Assembly: GCA_963556695.1 (NCBI GenBank)
Contig: CAUWAG010000004.1
Coordinates: forward strand, 2,294,001-2,358,000
DNA length: 64,000 nucleotides
From: Anthostomella pinea
Lineage: Eukaryota; Ascomycota; Sordariomycetes; Xylariales; Xylariaceae
Direction of reading: 5' to 3'
Within the stretch, counting starts at the first letter, position 1. Each line of letters starts with the position of its first letter. The notes under the pieces were generated by a model. That model had not been told where the DNA came from. It searched no databases and saw only the letters and a list, made by a program, of their open reading frames with translations. The position numbers and the translations under genes were made by a program. This document shows, in pieces, positions 21,267-33,224 of this stretch.

Positions 21267-22688
21267 GTGGCGGGGTTGTCATGGTTTTGCTTTGGCTGCG
21301 TGGCAACTTAGTTGGACCCGGGTATGCGTTCATCTAGGGCCTGATGTTGGGACGACGGTTTCACCCCATAGATCGAGAAACGCTGGGAGGGTGCTCGTTT
21401 GAAATGAGACCTAGTAGATGTCCGGAACTCATCCTTACTCTCAAGAGCAATGCGTAAGTAGGTGCCATGGCACATATCATACTTCTCTTGCTGCCAAATA
21501 GATGATTCAGACTAAATGCAAAGTTCTAGTCCCTATCTCACATACACTTGGCCATCATAAGTCATACGAATGACCTCAGCCGCCATTTCCAAGCTCTCCT
21601 GCTGCGCATACCCAACCAGCTCAAAAAAACTGATAGAGCATCCTTGCCGGTATGCCAAGAGAGGGCCAAACATGGCCTTCTACCCATACTCTCTTTATGT
21701 GTAAGTGCCTTCGAGTCTCCTCAGGATATTGCCCGTCTTCCATCGCCACCCCGGGGCGACTGATACCACACCCAAGCACTGTCTACAGCATGCTCTAGAC
21801 CAGTCAACAAATGCCTCGCCTAGAGATTCCTTCAGTCTTCCAAGCATGTCTGGTTGCGGAAAGGATTCTCTATCCACCACCGACCGTAGGTAAGGGTCAC
21901 AAGAACAAGAAGACCGAGGGGCCGTCAACAGAGCTCGCGACTGGTGTCCACACATCAGAAGCTCGACACTTGATACACCTTTCTCTCCCTTGCATTCATT
22001 TGATGTCACGAGGTACCCCGGCCACCTCACGATCTCAAGATTACTCTAGGTTAAGGAGTCATCACCATACGTTCCTGCCGATGTCCCGCCTCCCACGATC
22101 CCACGGTCTTGACATATTGTCACCTCCTATCATCATACCTATTTTGCCTAATATGTCTCACTCAAAGCCCAGTTTGCTTCCCAAAATGTAGACTTCGTAC
22201 AAAGTCTCCTTGACTTGCACGCAGTCATGATGGCCAAGGGAAGGATGTGTCTGGGCTGTACAGGGGCTTGCCGTGCCTTGTGTCTGCCCTGGCATCATCT
22301 TAATACCTCTTTCAACCGATTTTACTTGGTATCCCCGGCAGACGAGATGCGAGGCGCTGGCAGACATTCACGAACGTTCCACTATGTTCAGTTATGGTAC
22401 ACTAGCCCGGAATTCACAAAGACAAGAGATTTGTGTATCAAGTTCCATTTACCTGCCACTCGCAGCCGCGATCTGAATTGTGTCTATACCTACAAAGAAG
22501 GGTATCTTGTGTGGACCAACTATCCGCCTGATCCCTTGAGTCCAATGATGATGGCCAACCCGGCAGGGAAGATTCAACCCACAAGAAAAGAGGACCATTT
22601 GTTTCTGGTCTTTTGTCATGTACGATGCAGCTTTCAACGGCAATTGTTCTTTCTATTGCAAGTTGTGCAAGTTGTCGTCGTTTAGGGC
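21267..22688. other. intergenic; no gene supported
   Basis: Convergent region between P450 (+) and the carrier gene (-). It has only unlinked short frames, the longest 22215-22685, and none shows domain sequence. Confidence 0.45.
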
Positions 22689-24149
22689 TCAGGCAAACGC
22701 CCTCTCACCCACACCGCCCGCCCGTTTTCGCCGACCCTCTGACTGTATATGATGAAGGCTTTTCATCACATACTCGTAGGTCATCATTGTGACTGTAGCA
22801 GCCGGTACTGCTCTCATCATGTTCACCCCCATGCCTGCGTAGAACGCTCTCCATCCTTCTTCGCGTAATATCGTACGGAAGGTCATGACAATTCCGCGGT
22901 ACTTCGGCTCGGGTATTTTCTCGTTGCCACCTTTCGGAGCCTGTGCCCCGTTTCCAGAATTGGGCTCCGTAATCCCTAGCCCCTGTAGATATTCAACTCC
23001 AGGTGTCGGCCGTCTTTGTGTCTGTAATCTTGTCCGGATCACCTCGTGAGGATATGTGGCCGAGCTAGCTAGTACCTTTGACATTATCGAAGCAGATAGC
23101 ACCCCTAGCCAGTCCGTCTGTTGGTTGGAACCGGTGGTCATCATGCCCATGCCCTGGCCTGTGAATTTCATTCTCAGGTATTCGTAGGCTGGGAATTGCA
23201 CGGCAACATGTGTGAGACCAAGGAGTGCAGGCGTGAGTCCGGAATAGAAGGAAAATACACCTTCAGATGAATACATCTTCCGAGCCGCGTCTAGCGTCGA
23301 GCGGTAATGCCAGGGAGAGTTGATGGCCGGTCTGGAGGTCGGAGTGTTACCCGATCTGGGGAAGACCGACATTTCCCTATTGTATCCGCTCGATGACTGA
23401 GACATAAGCCTAGTCTTGATCACCCATATGGGATTTGTCACTATAGTGCTGCTGCCCCCGGCTATGATAGACGACCAGAAGTTGATGGCGAATGAGTTGT
23501 GCACTGGGGAAAGGTGTGATTAGCCAATAGGTTCCAAGACCGTAAGTTACAGGTAGGGCAACCGGAGCGAAAGCACATGCTTGCATATGCTTGGAGTCGT
23601 GGGAAGTAGCTTACCGTTGTTCTCGGCCAAGAAGATCTTGCTCTTGTTGTAAACGGTGAACCAAACCGCCCATGTCGGCAGGTAGCCAAGGATGATAGGC
23701 CCTAAACCTCTATACATGCCGCGCAGACCCTCTTCTTTCCATATAACGCTCGCGGTGCCCATCAAGCCCGAATAGACTCGGTGGTGACCGACATGTCTGC
23801 CCTTTGACACTGGCAGGAAACCGCCCTGTGCCTGCAGCTTTGTCTTGATGACATCCAGTGGACATGTGACTACGCCAGAGGTGAAACCACCAATGGCGCC
23901 TGAAAGAGCATTGAACTGTGTGTCGGATGCGCCAGCAGCCCACCTCTCTACCGGTGTCAAACCGCGGGAGCCTTGAGGTCCCATGGCGGCTACCGCTGAG
24001 GCCGTTGCGCCCTGAGTCCCCTGATTGATATTCTCGGTCGACGAATCGGTCGAAGCAGTTGGCGCTGAATGCCTGTTGGCGAAACCATATTCTGGTGAGC
24101 TGGCAGTAGAGCTTTCTGTTGGACGGCGCTGGGCGTCGCCGTGAGACAT
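22689..24149 (-). CDS. mitochondrial carrier, NAD+ transporter type (Yia6/Ndt1-like), 449 aa
   Basis: Two exons on the minus strand: 24149-23615 and 23503-22689, with a 111-bp phase-1 intron. The protein has the three repeats of the mitochondrial carrier family, each with its PX[D/E]XX[K/R] signature: CPLDVIKTKLQAQG, NPIWVIKTRLMSQ and YPHEVIRTRLQTQ. YRGLGPIILGYLPTWAVWF and SGLTPALLGLTHVAVQFPAYE match the yeast NAD+ carriers Yia6/Yea6 and the related pyrimidine/FAD subgroup, in which the Trp of the second motif (NPIW) is diagnostic. About 75 low-complexity Ser/Thr/Gln-rich residues precede the first repeat. The third matrix loop holds an insertion (GLGITEPNSGNGAQAPKGG). It sits in the inner mitochondrial membrane. 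The NAD+ specificity is inferred from the subfamily only. Confidence 0.9.
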
Positions 24150-24240
24150 CCCCTGGATGGCGCTGGCAACTCGAAGAGGACGGTGGTGGTCGGTAGGGCC
24201 TCTGGGCTAGTCAGAGGCCCCAGGCATACGGTGGTCGGAT

Positions 24241-24268
24241 CGGGATGCGGGATGCGGGATGCGGGATG
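24241..24268 (+). repeat. CGGGATG heptamer repeat, four copies
   Basis: Four perfect head-to-tail copies of CGGGATG, about 92 bp upstream of the carrier ATG, so within its probable leader or promoter. Confidence 0.9.
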
Positions 24269-24641
24269 TGTTGCGGCAACGCGATTGTATACTGGGGCTA
24301 GTCGCGTTGTGTAGGTCGGTAGTGGTGCCTGTGCCGCCGAGGTTGGTGAGAAAGGAGTGGCGAGGTGTTGAGGTGTTGCGGTGTGCGGGGAATGCACCCT
24401 CGCAAGTCCACCGTCGACACGAGAGCTACCGCTTATCGCAGGCCATTGACATCCATATAGGACAGCGGCTTGCGTGGACAAAGCGGTTGACCGGCTCGAG
24501 TGAGGTGATGAGGTGCTGTGGTAGCCTGTAGGGTAGGGAGGGGTGGGACGGGGTAGCAGCGGCGTGGGAGGTGGTCGGAGGTGACGGCACAGGTGAAGGT
24601 GAGGAGAGACGGAGATGGGTGTGTGAAGTAGGTAAGAATAT

Positions 24642-24664
24642 CGGACCTTGGACCTTGGACCTTG
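24642..24664 (+). repeat. GGACCTT heptamer repeat
   Basis: Three copies of GGACCTT plus GG. A simple tandem repeat in the same intergenic region. Confidence 0.9.
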
Positions 24665-25537
24665 GCTCTTGAAGCGGGTCTCGGCCTCTCAGCGTGTGTG
24701 TGTGATCGTGAGTGCAGTGCAGTGCTGTCTCTGTCTGCACTGCCGGTGCGCCGCAATTGCAGGATAGAGTCTTTGTTCATGTGAAAAAGATTGTCGCCGG
24801 TGCACAAGGACACGAGAGAGAGCTGTCAATGGTGCGGCAATTTACTTGTCAGTATCGTGCCAGCTTGTTCAATGTTGCTTTGTTGAGAACTTGAGTCCCG
24901 TGTCGGTGTCGGTGATGTGAGGTAAGCTGTAAGCAGGGAAGCTCCGACTCTAGGCCTGACGTAGCCCGGCTATCTGGCTATGTGTACCACTGTACTGCTG
25001 AAAATAGATTCCCTGGAAGGCTTGAAGGCACCCATCCATCAAAGCAATCCATCAAGGACCCCAACACATGCCTGATTACCTATGGTTCATAATATACAGC
25101 ATAGGTGCAGGTGGGCTCCCGAAAGTCAAACAGCAGCTGCCAGCGGCACCCAAGAGTCAAGTATCCAGATGATCTTATTGGCTTCTGACTGAAGGTACCT
25201 AGGCACATGGGATGACCAATGTCGAAGATACCGAGCCATGCACGGCAGCACGACCCAAACAGCCAAAGTCCTGTACATGTGCTGTTATCGTAAGCTCGTT
25301 ACCTGCATAATGCATCCTATATGAATGGTTTCAAGTTATCTCTGCCTTATCCGAGGTCCATCGCGAACAAAGAGGCTGCGCGAGCTCTAAGCGTGCCAGG
25401 TCATGTGACCAGCATTTTCCGGCGGAGCGACTTCGAGCCTGTCTTCGAAACATCACGACTCTCATTTGCCAGACAGCTCAACACCCTCCAGCTCCAAACA
25501 GACCTACCGACAAACCACCCCCAGAACCTCGCCCGCC

Positions 25538-26191
25538 ATGTCGTACCCGAGTCTCGCCCCCTTCGTGATGAAGCGGCCCTGGCTGCAAAAGATCTTCAAG
25601 CCGCTCTCCAACTGGTATGCCAACACGGCCGGCTACCGCCAGCTTGGACTCCGGTGCGTCCCCTCGATCCCCCTTTGCAAGCTCCACGGCAGCCATTACC
25701 TAGCTCCAGTGGTGCAATTGAGTTGATCAATTGTTCAACTCGATAGCGCCTGAGCAATTGGGGACAGAGTCGAGTGTCAAAACGATCTAAAACTGACCTG
25801 GGTTTGCGCCATCGCAGAGCCGACGACCTGATCATCGAGGAGAACGAAGAGACCATTCTGGCCCTGCAGCGCCTGCCGCCCCAGGCATCGTACGACCGCG
25901 TCTACCGCCTCCGCCGCGCCATCCAGTGCAGCTTGAGGCACAAGCTGCTGCCCAAGGAGGAGTGGACCAAGCCCGAGGAGGTGAGCTTCCCCCAGAGTCG
26001 CAGAGTCATCAGCACCAACAACGCACGCCTACGTCCCCTCGCCTATACAGACGGGGGTTGTATAAATCCATGCATAGCTAACAGCCACCGAACAGGACGT
26101 CCCCTACCTCACGCCCCTCATCGAGAAGATCCGGGCCCAGGAGAAGGAGAAGGCCGACCTGGACGCCATGACCATCGTGAAAAACCACTAG
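25538..26191 (+). CDS. qcr7: cytochrome bc1 complex subunit 7 (QCR7, 14 kDa), 124 aa
   Basis: Three exons: 25538-25653, 25818-25980 and 26096-26191 (TAG); phases 2 and 0 agree. The protein is full length for the family (about 122-127 aa). It shows the usual N-terminal helix (KPLSNWYANTAGYRQLGLR), the acidic ADDLIIEENE segment, LQRLPPQASYDRVYRLRRA, and a Lys/Glu-rich tail. QCR7 is a matrix-side subunit of mitochondrial complex III, contacting cytochrome b and needed for assembly; its N terminus serves import without cleavage. The start chosen gives the conserved MSYPSLAPF beginning. Confidence 0.96.
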
Positions 26192-28554
26192 ACCAGACCC
26201 GACAATGCAAGGCCGAGCAGCCGACCGGCCTGAATCCATGGGCGCGTCCAGAATGGCTTCACCAGGGTGAGAGGGGATGGATACCTGTGGACGATACGAT
26301 GGAGACTTGTACAAAACAGAACCTGCATTAGAGCGAGACAATAGAAAGGTTGGATGCCGCGAGTCTGCAAGACTTTTCCGTGTTGTTGCTAGCAGTTGAT
26401 CGGAGGCGGGAATGCTGAGAGGTTGTGGCTGTGGTATGTGTTTATAAACCCGACTTAGTCTGAACTCCCTCTTGCGCAAACCCAACTATGTTCTTAAGGT
26501 GTGATCATGATACAGTCACCACTCATAAGTCTCTGTCTGGCGTACATACCCGAAGGATTATTAAATATCGTTGATATGGATATTTTCATTGCTGGAATGA
26601 ACGCCCTGGCGTAATCAGCTCCCGTCCAATAAGGCACTTTGTTTCCTGTTCCAAAGTGCTTCTTCCGCTTACAAAAGAAATACCCTTTTTGCTTGACGAG
26701 GGGCGCGAGGAGACTTTGGCAGGCTCCGTCTATATGTGTCTTGGCTTGCCACTCTCACAGCCGCCAGCCTTGTTGTGCTCCGGGGAGAGGTGGATGATAT
26801 CGTAGAAATAGGGTATATCATGTCCCAGTTCGTATCGCCGACGACGACCCATACGCTGTCGGGACCATTGACTCCTGAGGGTCGCGGATGCTCAGTTCAC
26901 TCACTCATCAGGCGTTCGGCCATGTCATCTGACAGCAGTGGCCAACTGTCTCTGAGCAGCTTTGATTCGGTGAACTTCGTGTCCATTCAACCGAGCACGG
27001 TAGTTACCTATTGCTCATCGCCCTTGCGGTTTCCTCCAGTGCATGCAAAGAGGTTTTCATCGCCAATCTTGTCGTGTTGACCTGCTTAATCGGACGTAGT
27101 GCTGTAGTAGGCATGAAGAGAGGGAAAACTCTGCTCTCTTCATCTTGAGAGTGATGATGATGCGCTGAAGAAATAGTGGGCGAAACAAGCATGACTTGCA
27201 CAAGAAAAGAAACGAAGAGAACAGAGAGTGTCGCTTGCTCGTTGTCACCGGCGTTGGGTTGTATCGTCACTTCGCATAGCGAAGAAGAGGATCTGAGGGA
27301 ATCTTCTGAAGTGCGAGCCAGCTCGATATGGATAATGCACAAACTTGCCAGTGGTTGCTCCATCTTACAATGAAGGCCAAGTTGGTCGAATACTCTGGAG
27401 ACGATGGTACAGGAGGACTATATACCTACATGATTTTTGTGTTATTAGGTTATTCCTCGGGCACGTCTACATGCAATCTCGATGCCACGGATTCCTTTTC
27501 ATCTTCGATCAGCTGAAGTTTATAACATCCCTTAATGCTAGGCAACGGCAAGGGATCTCAACGGATGATATACATCGAGGCTTCCAATTGAGCCCATACT
27601 CTCAATATTATGTACACACACACGCACACAGACAGCAGTTGCATAAAGTAAACACAAGGTGAGAACCCTCGCCTACACCCTGGAAGCTGGAAGTAGGTCT
27701 GCATTCTCTAACAAAAGTCAGCTATGTTTACAGGAGTTTGTACTGTATGTGCAGTAAATGATCAAAGCCATACGTCCTAGAACGCAAGACAGGAGTGGCA
27801 TAACATGGTATACATTAGGTCTCTACCACAATCGATGCAGTCCCTTGCATGTCTCATGTTGTAGACTACTTCGAGTCTAATGGGACCAGAAGTACACATC
27901 TCTACCAAGAAAAATGTTGGTGAGCAGCTTTGACTCGACACTCTACCCACGGAGTCTGTGCCGCCACAATGCACGCCATGGCGCCTTGCCCAAATCCATG
28001 TTGTCCCATATGAATAGCCAAGTTCTGCCACAACAGGGCGTTTCTCAAAGGCTCATCTTATACCATGCGACCTTGCTCATTCCAAGCCTGATAGCAAGCC
28101 AACAGCTGAGCCAACCTGTCAAGACCAAGTGAATATGGGACGAAGGAAGCAGAGTTAGACGACGAGTTGGCAGATCATGGGCGGATGAGCAAAACGTCGA
28201 TAGCCCAAGGAATAGAGCAGACGCTGCAGGGGTATCCGCCATGCAAGTTGAACTCGATGTTAGAGGTTGACCGGCTCATGCAGCGGGAAGTGAAGTGAAA
28301 AGCCGTCCCACCCTTCCCTAACTCCTCTCGGTCCGACATAAGCTGATGAATATGATGATGTATGCTGTTGTGCTCGCGCGTCGTAAGTTCTCGTACACAT
28401 AATTACGTTCCCAGGACTGCTCGAAAATCGATGGTCCGACATACCGGCCGCAAAATCGGTACACGAAAAATTATGAACGGGCTAGACAAGAATTGTTGTA
28501 AGGCCTTGGAGAAGTAAAGTGTCGAAAAGGCGTATTTGGTGTATCGGAACCCGT
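26192..28554. other. intergenic; no gene supported
   Basis: Convergent region between QCR7 (+) and the mannosyltransferase (-). A frame at 26736-27080 (plus, GTG start, Ser-rich) is the best of several weak candidates and has no recognised domain. A CA microsatellite lies at about 27612-27630. Confidence 0.45.
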
Positions 28555-30060
28555 CTATGCGTTGCCAGGCTTCTCTTCCGTATCGATGTGCCACACGACG
28601 TAGTTGGGCAGGCCGATGACCTCAAAGCCTGCCCTCTTCGCCATCTTTGCGAAGCCCTCGGTCTCTGCCTGGTTCTCAAACGCGTAACAGGGAAAGTTGA
28701 TACCTGCGGAATCAAGGTCAGACACGGTCGATGTACATCCGTAGTTCCATAGAACGAACCTGATCGGTGCACTTCAGCCTTAACCAGAATGTTCACACCA
28801 CCAATGCCGTCAAGTTCGATCTCCTCGAAAGGGTCGTCAGCGCGGTTACCCATACGAGCCATATATGTCCTTCCCGTGTCGTATTGCTTGTAGCCTAAAC
28901 AGAAGTCCGGTTAGCGACCAAGGTACCAGATTGCCGAGACGAGAGCTCTTACCTTCAGCTAGAACGACGTTCTTGTCGAGTTTGCTGGTGAGTCTCAGCG
29001 CTTTGTCAGATTCGATCCAAGAGTTGTAATCGACTATTGCGCATGTTAGCCTGGAATCCGGGTGCTCAGATGAGTTCATAGCTCACATCTGCCTTCTATA
29101 TCCTTCCCATCTTCGTAGCGGTGAAACCAGACATCTGAGCATGTTAGCAGTGAACACATTCGCTGTTTGAAAAGGCAAACGTACTCGGGACGAGAATATC
29201 TCGGTCGCGAGAGATGAAGTCCTCTAGAATCCGAGGAGGACTCTCGACAATATCAACGTCGCGCCAATACACCCAGGAGTGATCTGGCTTGAGGGCGGTG
29301 GAGAGCAGGTAGTTACGGGCACGACCCATGGCTTTCCGTCGGGGTCCTTGGGCTTCGAAACCGTGTCGATCCTCAACGGATTGGCTCAGATGACTGCCGA
29401 AGTCCTTCTCCACGATGGTGACGCTGTTGAAGGGCACAGTGCTATCCTTGCGCTTTTGAACGCGATCCAATTCCATAGCCAAGACGGCCATAGTGTCGTC
29501 TGAGGAGTCGCCGACGAGGAAGGCGAGGTCGATGAGGTGGTGAGGATAGGTGAGTTCGACAAGCAGATCTACGTGATGGGGAATGTAGGGCGCGGCATCT
29601 TTCAGAGGGGTGAGGATGAGGACGCGCTCCTCGTTGTCGATGGCTTGACGCGTTGATTGAACCGAGTTGAGATCGACATGCTGTATCTCAGAGTTGTTGA
29701 TAGTGATGGGAGCATGGTGGTTGAAAATGACGGGGGTCTGGAGATGCGCGTGCCAGGCCTGTTGCTCATTGAGGGTCATATCCATCGGTGGTTTCGACGG
29801 GCCCCAGCAGTAAAAACTGGACAGAACGGTCAAAGTCAGCCTTGTCTAGGTACGTCGCGAAGGGTCGCGAAGGGATTGGAGGTCTACCTTTGCATCTCGC
29901 CCGCCGACGACCTGATGCCGCGCCATAGTAATAGAAGTACGCCGACAATGGCAATGGTGAGAAGAACGCGCGTTTTTGTTAGGAATACCCATATCGCTCT
30001 GGTAGGGGGTAGCTGTGCCTTTGCCGACTTCCAGGTGATGCCGCCCTTGGGAAGAAGCAT
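28555..30060 (-). CDS. anp1: Golgi alpha-1,6-mannosyltransferase subunit, Anp1/Mnn9/Van1 family, 405 aa
   Basis: Six exons on the minus strand: 30060-29888, 29816-29185, 29134-29087, 29033-28953, 28894-28760 and 28703-28555; all junctions keep phase. The protein is type II. A short cytosolic N terminus is followed by one membrane segment (VLLTIAIVGVLLLLW, about residues 32-46). The lumenal GT62 domain starts FYCWGPSKPPMDMTLNEQQ and contains VLILTPLKDAAPYI, LTYPHHLIDLAFLVGDSSDD, RRKAMGRARNYLL, and the metal-binding DxD motif in VYWRDVDIVES. NYVVWHIDTEEKPGNA closes it. The family forms mannan polymerase complexes that extend the N-glycan outer chain in the cis-Golgi. I favour Anp1 among the three paralogues from the N-terminal and DxD-region wording, but Mnn9 or Van1 is not excluded. 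Confidence 0.92.
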
Positions 30061-31655
30061 GATGAGCTCTCCGGGTGGCCCTTGACACCACCCTGAGTTT
30101 GAGCAAAAGCAAGCTGTTGACGAGTCCCTGGCGCAAGAATCGTATCTAAAGTAGTGTTCCGAGCACTCGGTGTACGGTGTACAGAGGGCTCGCTGAGGAA
30201 TCGGATTTCGCGGGGGAACACGGTGGTAGCGGACAGCGTGTCTAGGATAGGCCGGTCGGGACGGGAGATGCGGTTCGGGGATGTGTCGTGGTCGCGATCG
30301 GGGTCGTGATTAATGGGTGACTTGTCGGTAGGATTACGGTAGGTGGAGGCCGGCGATATTGAGTGAAAAGTGCAGGATTGCGAGTCCCATCAGCGACACG
30401 AACAGCAGGCTACTGGTATCGTAACTGTAACGGCGTTGCGCACCTGCAATACGAACGAACGGGGCGGTCCAGGCGGCTGAGATTAGTGCACAGTGGTGGG
30501 AAAGACCTGTCGACGCTGTTGACGCTGAGCAGGGTGCCCCAGATGACTGGAAAATTGGAAGGGGGAGCGGCTACCCTTCCCTTAACAGATCCAATAGGTA
30601 GAGACAGAAGCAGTACTCCAGAGCTGACACAAAGCACCCATTACATTTCTGAATTTCTGTTAGTGACTTGGTACTCGCCCTAGATGTCTGTTAGTTGGAC
30701 CCACGCTTGGAGCTGGACCCAGCTCCAGATGCACGTGTTCCTTTCCACTTCCCCCAGCCACAGCGCCCTGCGCTAAATTTACATTCATCAGATCACTCCA
30801 CTCCTCCGTCCTCCGCTGTCGTCTACCTAAATAATGTCAGATGTGGAGTCCTCTGATCTGTCCCTTCAGCCCAGAAAAGAGCGCTCTCCCCTCTCTCCAG
30901 GAAACCCAAATTTCGAATGAAAAGCTGGCTCCGATGCACTGCGGATGCGTTCTCGTGTTGTATTATTGTTCCAAGGTGGGAAGCCAATCCAGGAGGCGGT
31001 TCAACTGGAAGGATTGTGCGTTCTAGCCTGGCTCGGAGACTTGGCACCAAATCCCATCAAGAGTTGAAATCTCGTGTAATTCTCCCTTTACAGTGCATAT
31101 CTCCGACGCCGATGCAGAGACGGGACGTTCCTTGCTTATTATACGTGAACACTCAGGTCAGAATACTTTGTGGAATTGACAAGTCTCAAGGCGGTGTATG
31201 TAGTAATAATACGTCTTTCTTTCTTCTCCAACTCAGTCCAGAGACACGGTAGGTGAGCCATAATTCAAGAAGACACACATGTTCCAGCCACAGTAAATAC
31301 GCTTTTAGAGGTGTACGAGAACTTGAGGGTTCAGTGTACAGTATCTACATGTTGGTAAGGTATCGAAGAACACCTCCTGTATGAGGGAAGCTCATAGAGA
31401 GTGTGCGGTAGGACTTCCTTCACCAATCGAACGCAACGGTCCGGCTTCGGGCGTCGGATCTCAGGATGACAAAGCAAGGGCGCGACTGGAGATGGCGGCG
31501 GCGACGTGCACTGCTACAGAAGTTTATTGAGCCTCGATGTAAACTCCCGTCATTCCTCGACGGAATTCTTCATATGTTCCTCCACAATCCAACTTCACAC
31601 ATTCAGTCCCTACCGTCGCAATTGATAAACACGGGTAGATGGGATCACCCGTAGA
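30061..31655. other. divergent promoter region, mannosyltransferase (-) and MAG1 (+)
   Basis: No gene supported. Short frames only, none with a signal peptide or domain. Confidence 0.45.
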
Positions 31656-32000
31656 ATGATCTTCACCTTCACCACTAGCTGCGGATCACTCTTGCCACCA
31701 CCTCAGGCTTCGGTTTCGACCGCACTGCTCTTTCAGCACCGACTCAAATTTACGACACGCGCTCGACTGCTTGCTACACAGCTTCTGAATCAAGAGCCTC
31801 GTCGTTGCATCTTCTCATCTGAGGGGATTTCGCGCCAAGGCCGAACACTCTCAAGCGGAAGTCGTCGATTTCCCGTACTGCGAGAGGTCTCACTTACACC
31901 GCACACCTCGATTTATCTCACAAAGAGTCTTACACACTCACCAAGCTTTCGCCCTCATCACACGACCATCACGCCATCACAAAGTCATCAAGCAGCAAAA
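31656..32000 (+). other. in-frame upstream extension of MAG1, possible mitochondrial presequence
   Basis: 115 codons without stop, continuous with MAG1. They contain Arg/Ser/Leu-rich, acid-poor stretches such as LKFTTRARLLATQLLNQ and RQGRTLSSGSRRFPVL. This could be leader that happens to be open, or the N terminus of a longer mitochondrial isoform. Undecided. Confidence 0.4.
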
Positions 32001-33224
32001 ATGTCAACACGCAAATCCGCGCGTTTGAGCGCAGCTTCAGATCTCAAATCGTCATCATCACCAGCAGCCCAAGCCATGGCACCTCCGCCACCACCACCAC
32101 CGGCACCCAGGGGCCGCAAGAGAAAAGCAGATGCCAAAGCCACCGCGGAAGATGGAGAAGACGCAGATGGTATCATCACGGAGACAACAACGGCAGCGCC
32201 CACGACGCCCAACAAGCGTCGCGCGCCAAAGTCGCAGGGCCTTCCGCCAGCAACACCAACGCCCAGCAACGCAAGTCTCTTCGGCGAGCGGGGATCCACA
32301 ACGCCCATCACCAAACTCAAACCCAAACCCGCGGCCGTGAGCCGGCTGGCGGACCCGAACGCGACCAACGCCACGCTGCTATCGCCCGAATCGTCTCAGG
32401 TCGTGACAAGCAGCCGAGCCGCAACCGCCACTTCGCCATCCAAGCAGCCGCAGCAGCAGCAAAAGCCATCAGCCACGACGGCCACCATCCTCGAGGAGGC
32501 CAACAGGCACCTGATCAGCGTCGACGACCGCATGCGGCCGCTAGTCGAGCGGAACCACTGCCGGGTATTCTCGCCCGAAGGGCTAGCCGAGAAGGTTGAC
32601 CCGTTCGAGTCGCTGTGCTCGGGCATCATTTCGCAGCAGGTGTCCGGCGCGGCGGCCAAGGCGATCAAGAAGCGGTTCGTGGCACTGTTCAACCCTCCCG
32701 CCCCGGATCCCGACCCCGATTCCAACGCAGCTGCCGACGACGCAGACTCTTCTGCCCAGACGAGCCACAAATTCCCCCACCCCTCGCAGGTCGCGGCCTG
32801 CACCATAGAGCACCTGCGCACAGCAGGCCTCTCACAGCGCAAAGCCGAGTACGTGCAAGGCCTAGCCCAGAAATTCGTCTCCGGCGAGCTAACCACCCAA
32901 CTGCTCGCTGATGCGCCGTACGACGAGGTCGTGGAGCGCCTAACGGCGGTGCGCGGGCTGGGCCGCTGGTCCGTCGAGATGTTCGCGTGCTTCGGCCTCA
33001 AGCGGATGGACGTCTTCTCGCTGGGCGATTTAGGTGTGCAGCGCGGCATGGCGGCGTTCGAGGGCCGCGACGTCGCGAAACTGAAGAGCAAGGGCGGCGG
33101 CAAGTTCAAGTACATGAGCGAGAGGGAGATGCAGGAGATCGCGGACCGGTTCAAGCCCTATCGCAGCTTGTTCATGTGGTATATGTGGAGGGTGGAGGAG
33201 ACGGATGTTAGTACGATGGAGTAG
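32001..33224 (+). CDS. mag1: DNA-3-methyladenine glycosylase, MAG1/AlkA type, 407 aa
   Basis: Single exon. ATG 32001 has a good context (AGCAAAAATG) and opens MSTRKSARLS, followed by about 170 disordered residues with a poly-Pro run and a Lys/Arg cluster (RGRKRKADAK) suitable for nuclear import. The HhH-GPD fold begins near residue 173 (ANRHLISVDDRMRPLVERN) and includes FESLCSGIISQQVS, the helix-hairpin-helix VRGLGRWSVEMFACFGL, and VFSLGDLGVQRGM with the catalytic Asp343. The enzyme removes alkylated purines in base excision repair. There is an insertion of about 25 Asp/Ala/Ser-rich residues (PDPDSNAAADDADSS) in the domain. The frame stays open upstream to an ATG at 31656, which would give 522 aa with a presequence-like N terminus (see findings). 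Confidence 0.94.
   Translation: MSTRKSARLSAASDLKSSSSPAAQAMAPPPPPPPAPRGRKRKADAKATAEDGEDADGIITETTTAAPTTPNKRRAPKSQGLPPATPTPSNASLFGERGSTTPITKLKPKPAAVSRLADPNATNATLLSPESSQVVTSSRAATATSPSKQPQQQQKPSATTATILEEANRHLISVDDRMRPLVERNHCRVFSPEGLAEKVDPFESLCSGIISQQVSGAAAKAIKKRFVALFNPPAPDPDPDSNAAADDADSSAQTSHKFPHPSQVAACTIEHLRTAGLSQRKAEYVQGLAQKFVSGELTTQLLADAPYDEVVERLTAVRGLGRWSVEMFACFGLKRMDVFSLGDLGVQRGMAAFEGRDVAKLKSKGGGKFKYMSEREMQEIADRFKPYRSLFMWYMWRVEETDVSTME

Larger units (their letters stand above)
24150..25537. other. divergent promoter region, carrier gene (-) and QCR7 (+)
   Basis: No gene seen. It holds two short tandem repeats (24241-24268 and 24642-24664) and a CA/GT-rich stretch (about 24690-24730). The part nearest QCR7 (25440-25537) is CA-rich leader-like sequence. 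Confidence 0.5.

Noticed and set aside
32396..33154. 252-codon frame on the minus strand
   Set aside because: Antisense of the MAG1 catalytic domain, with no recognisable protein sequence.
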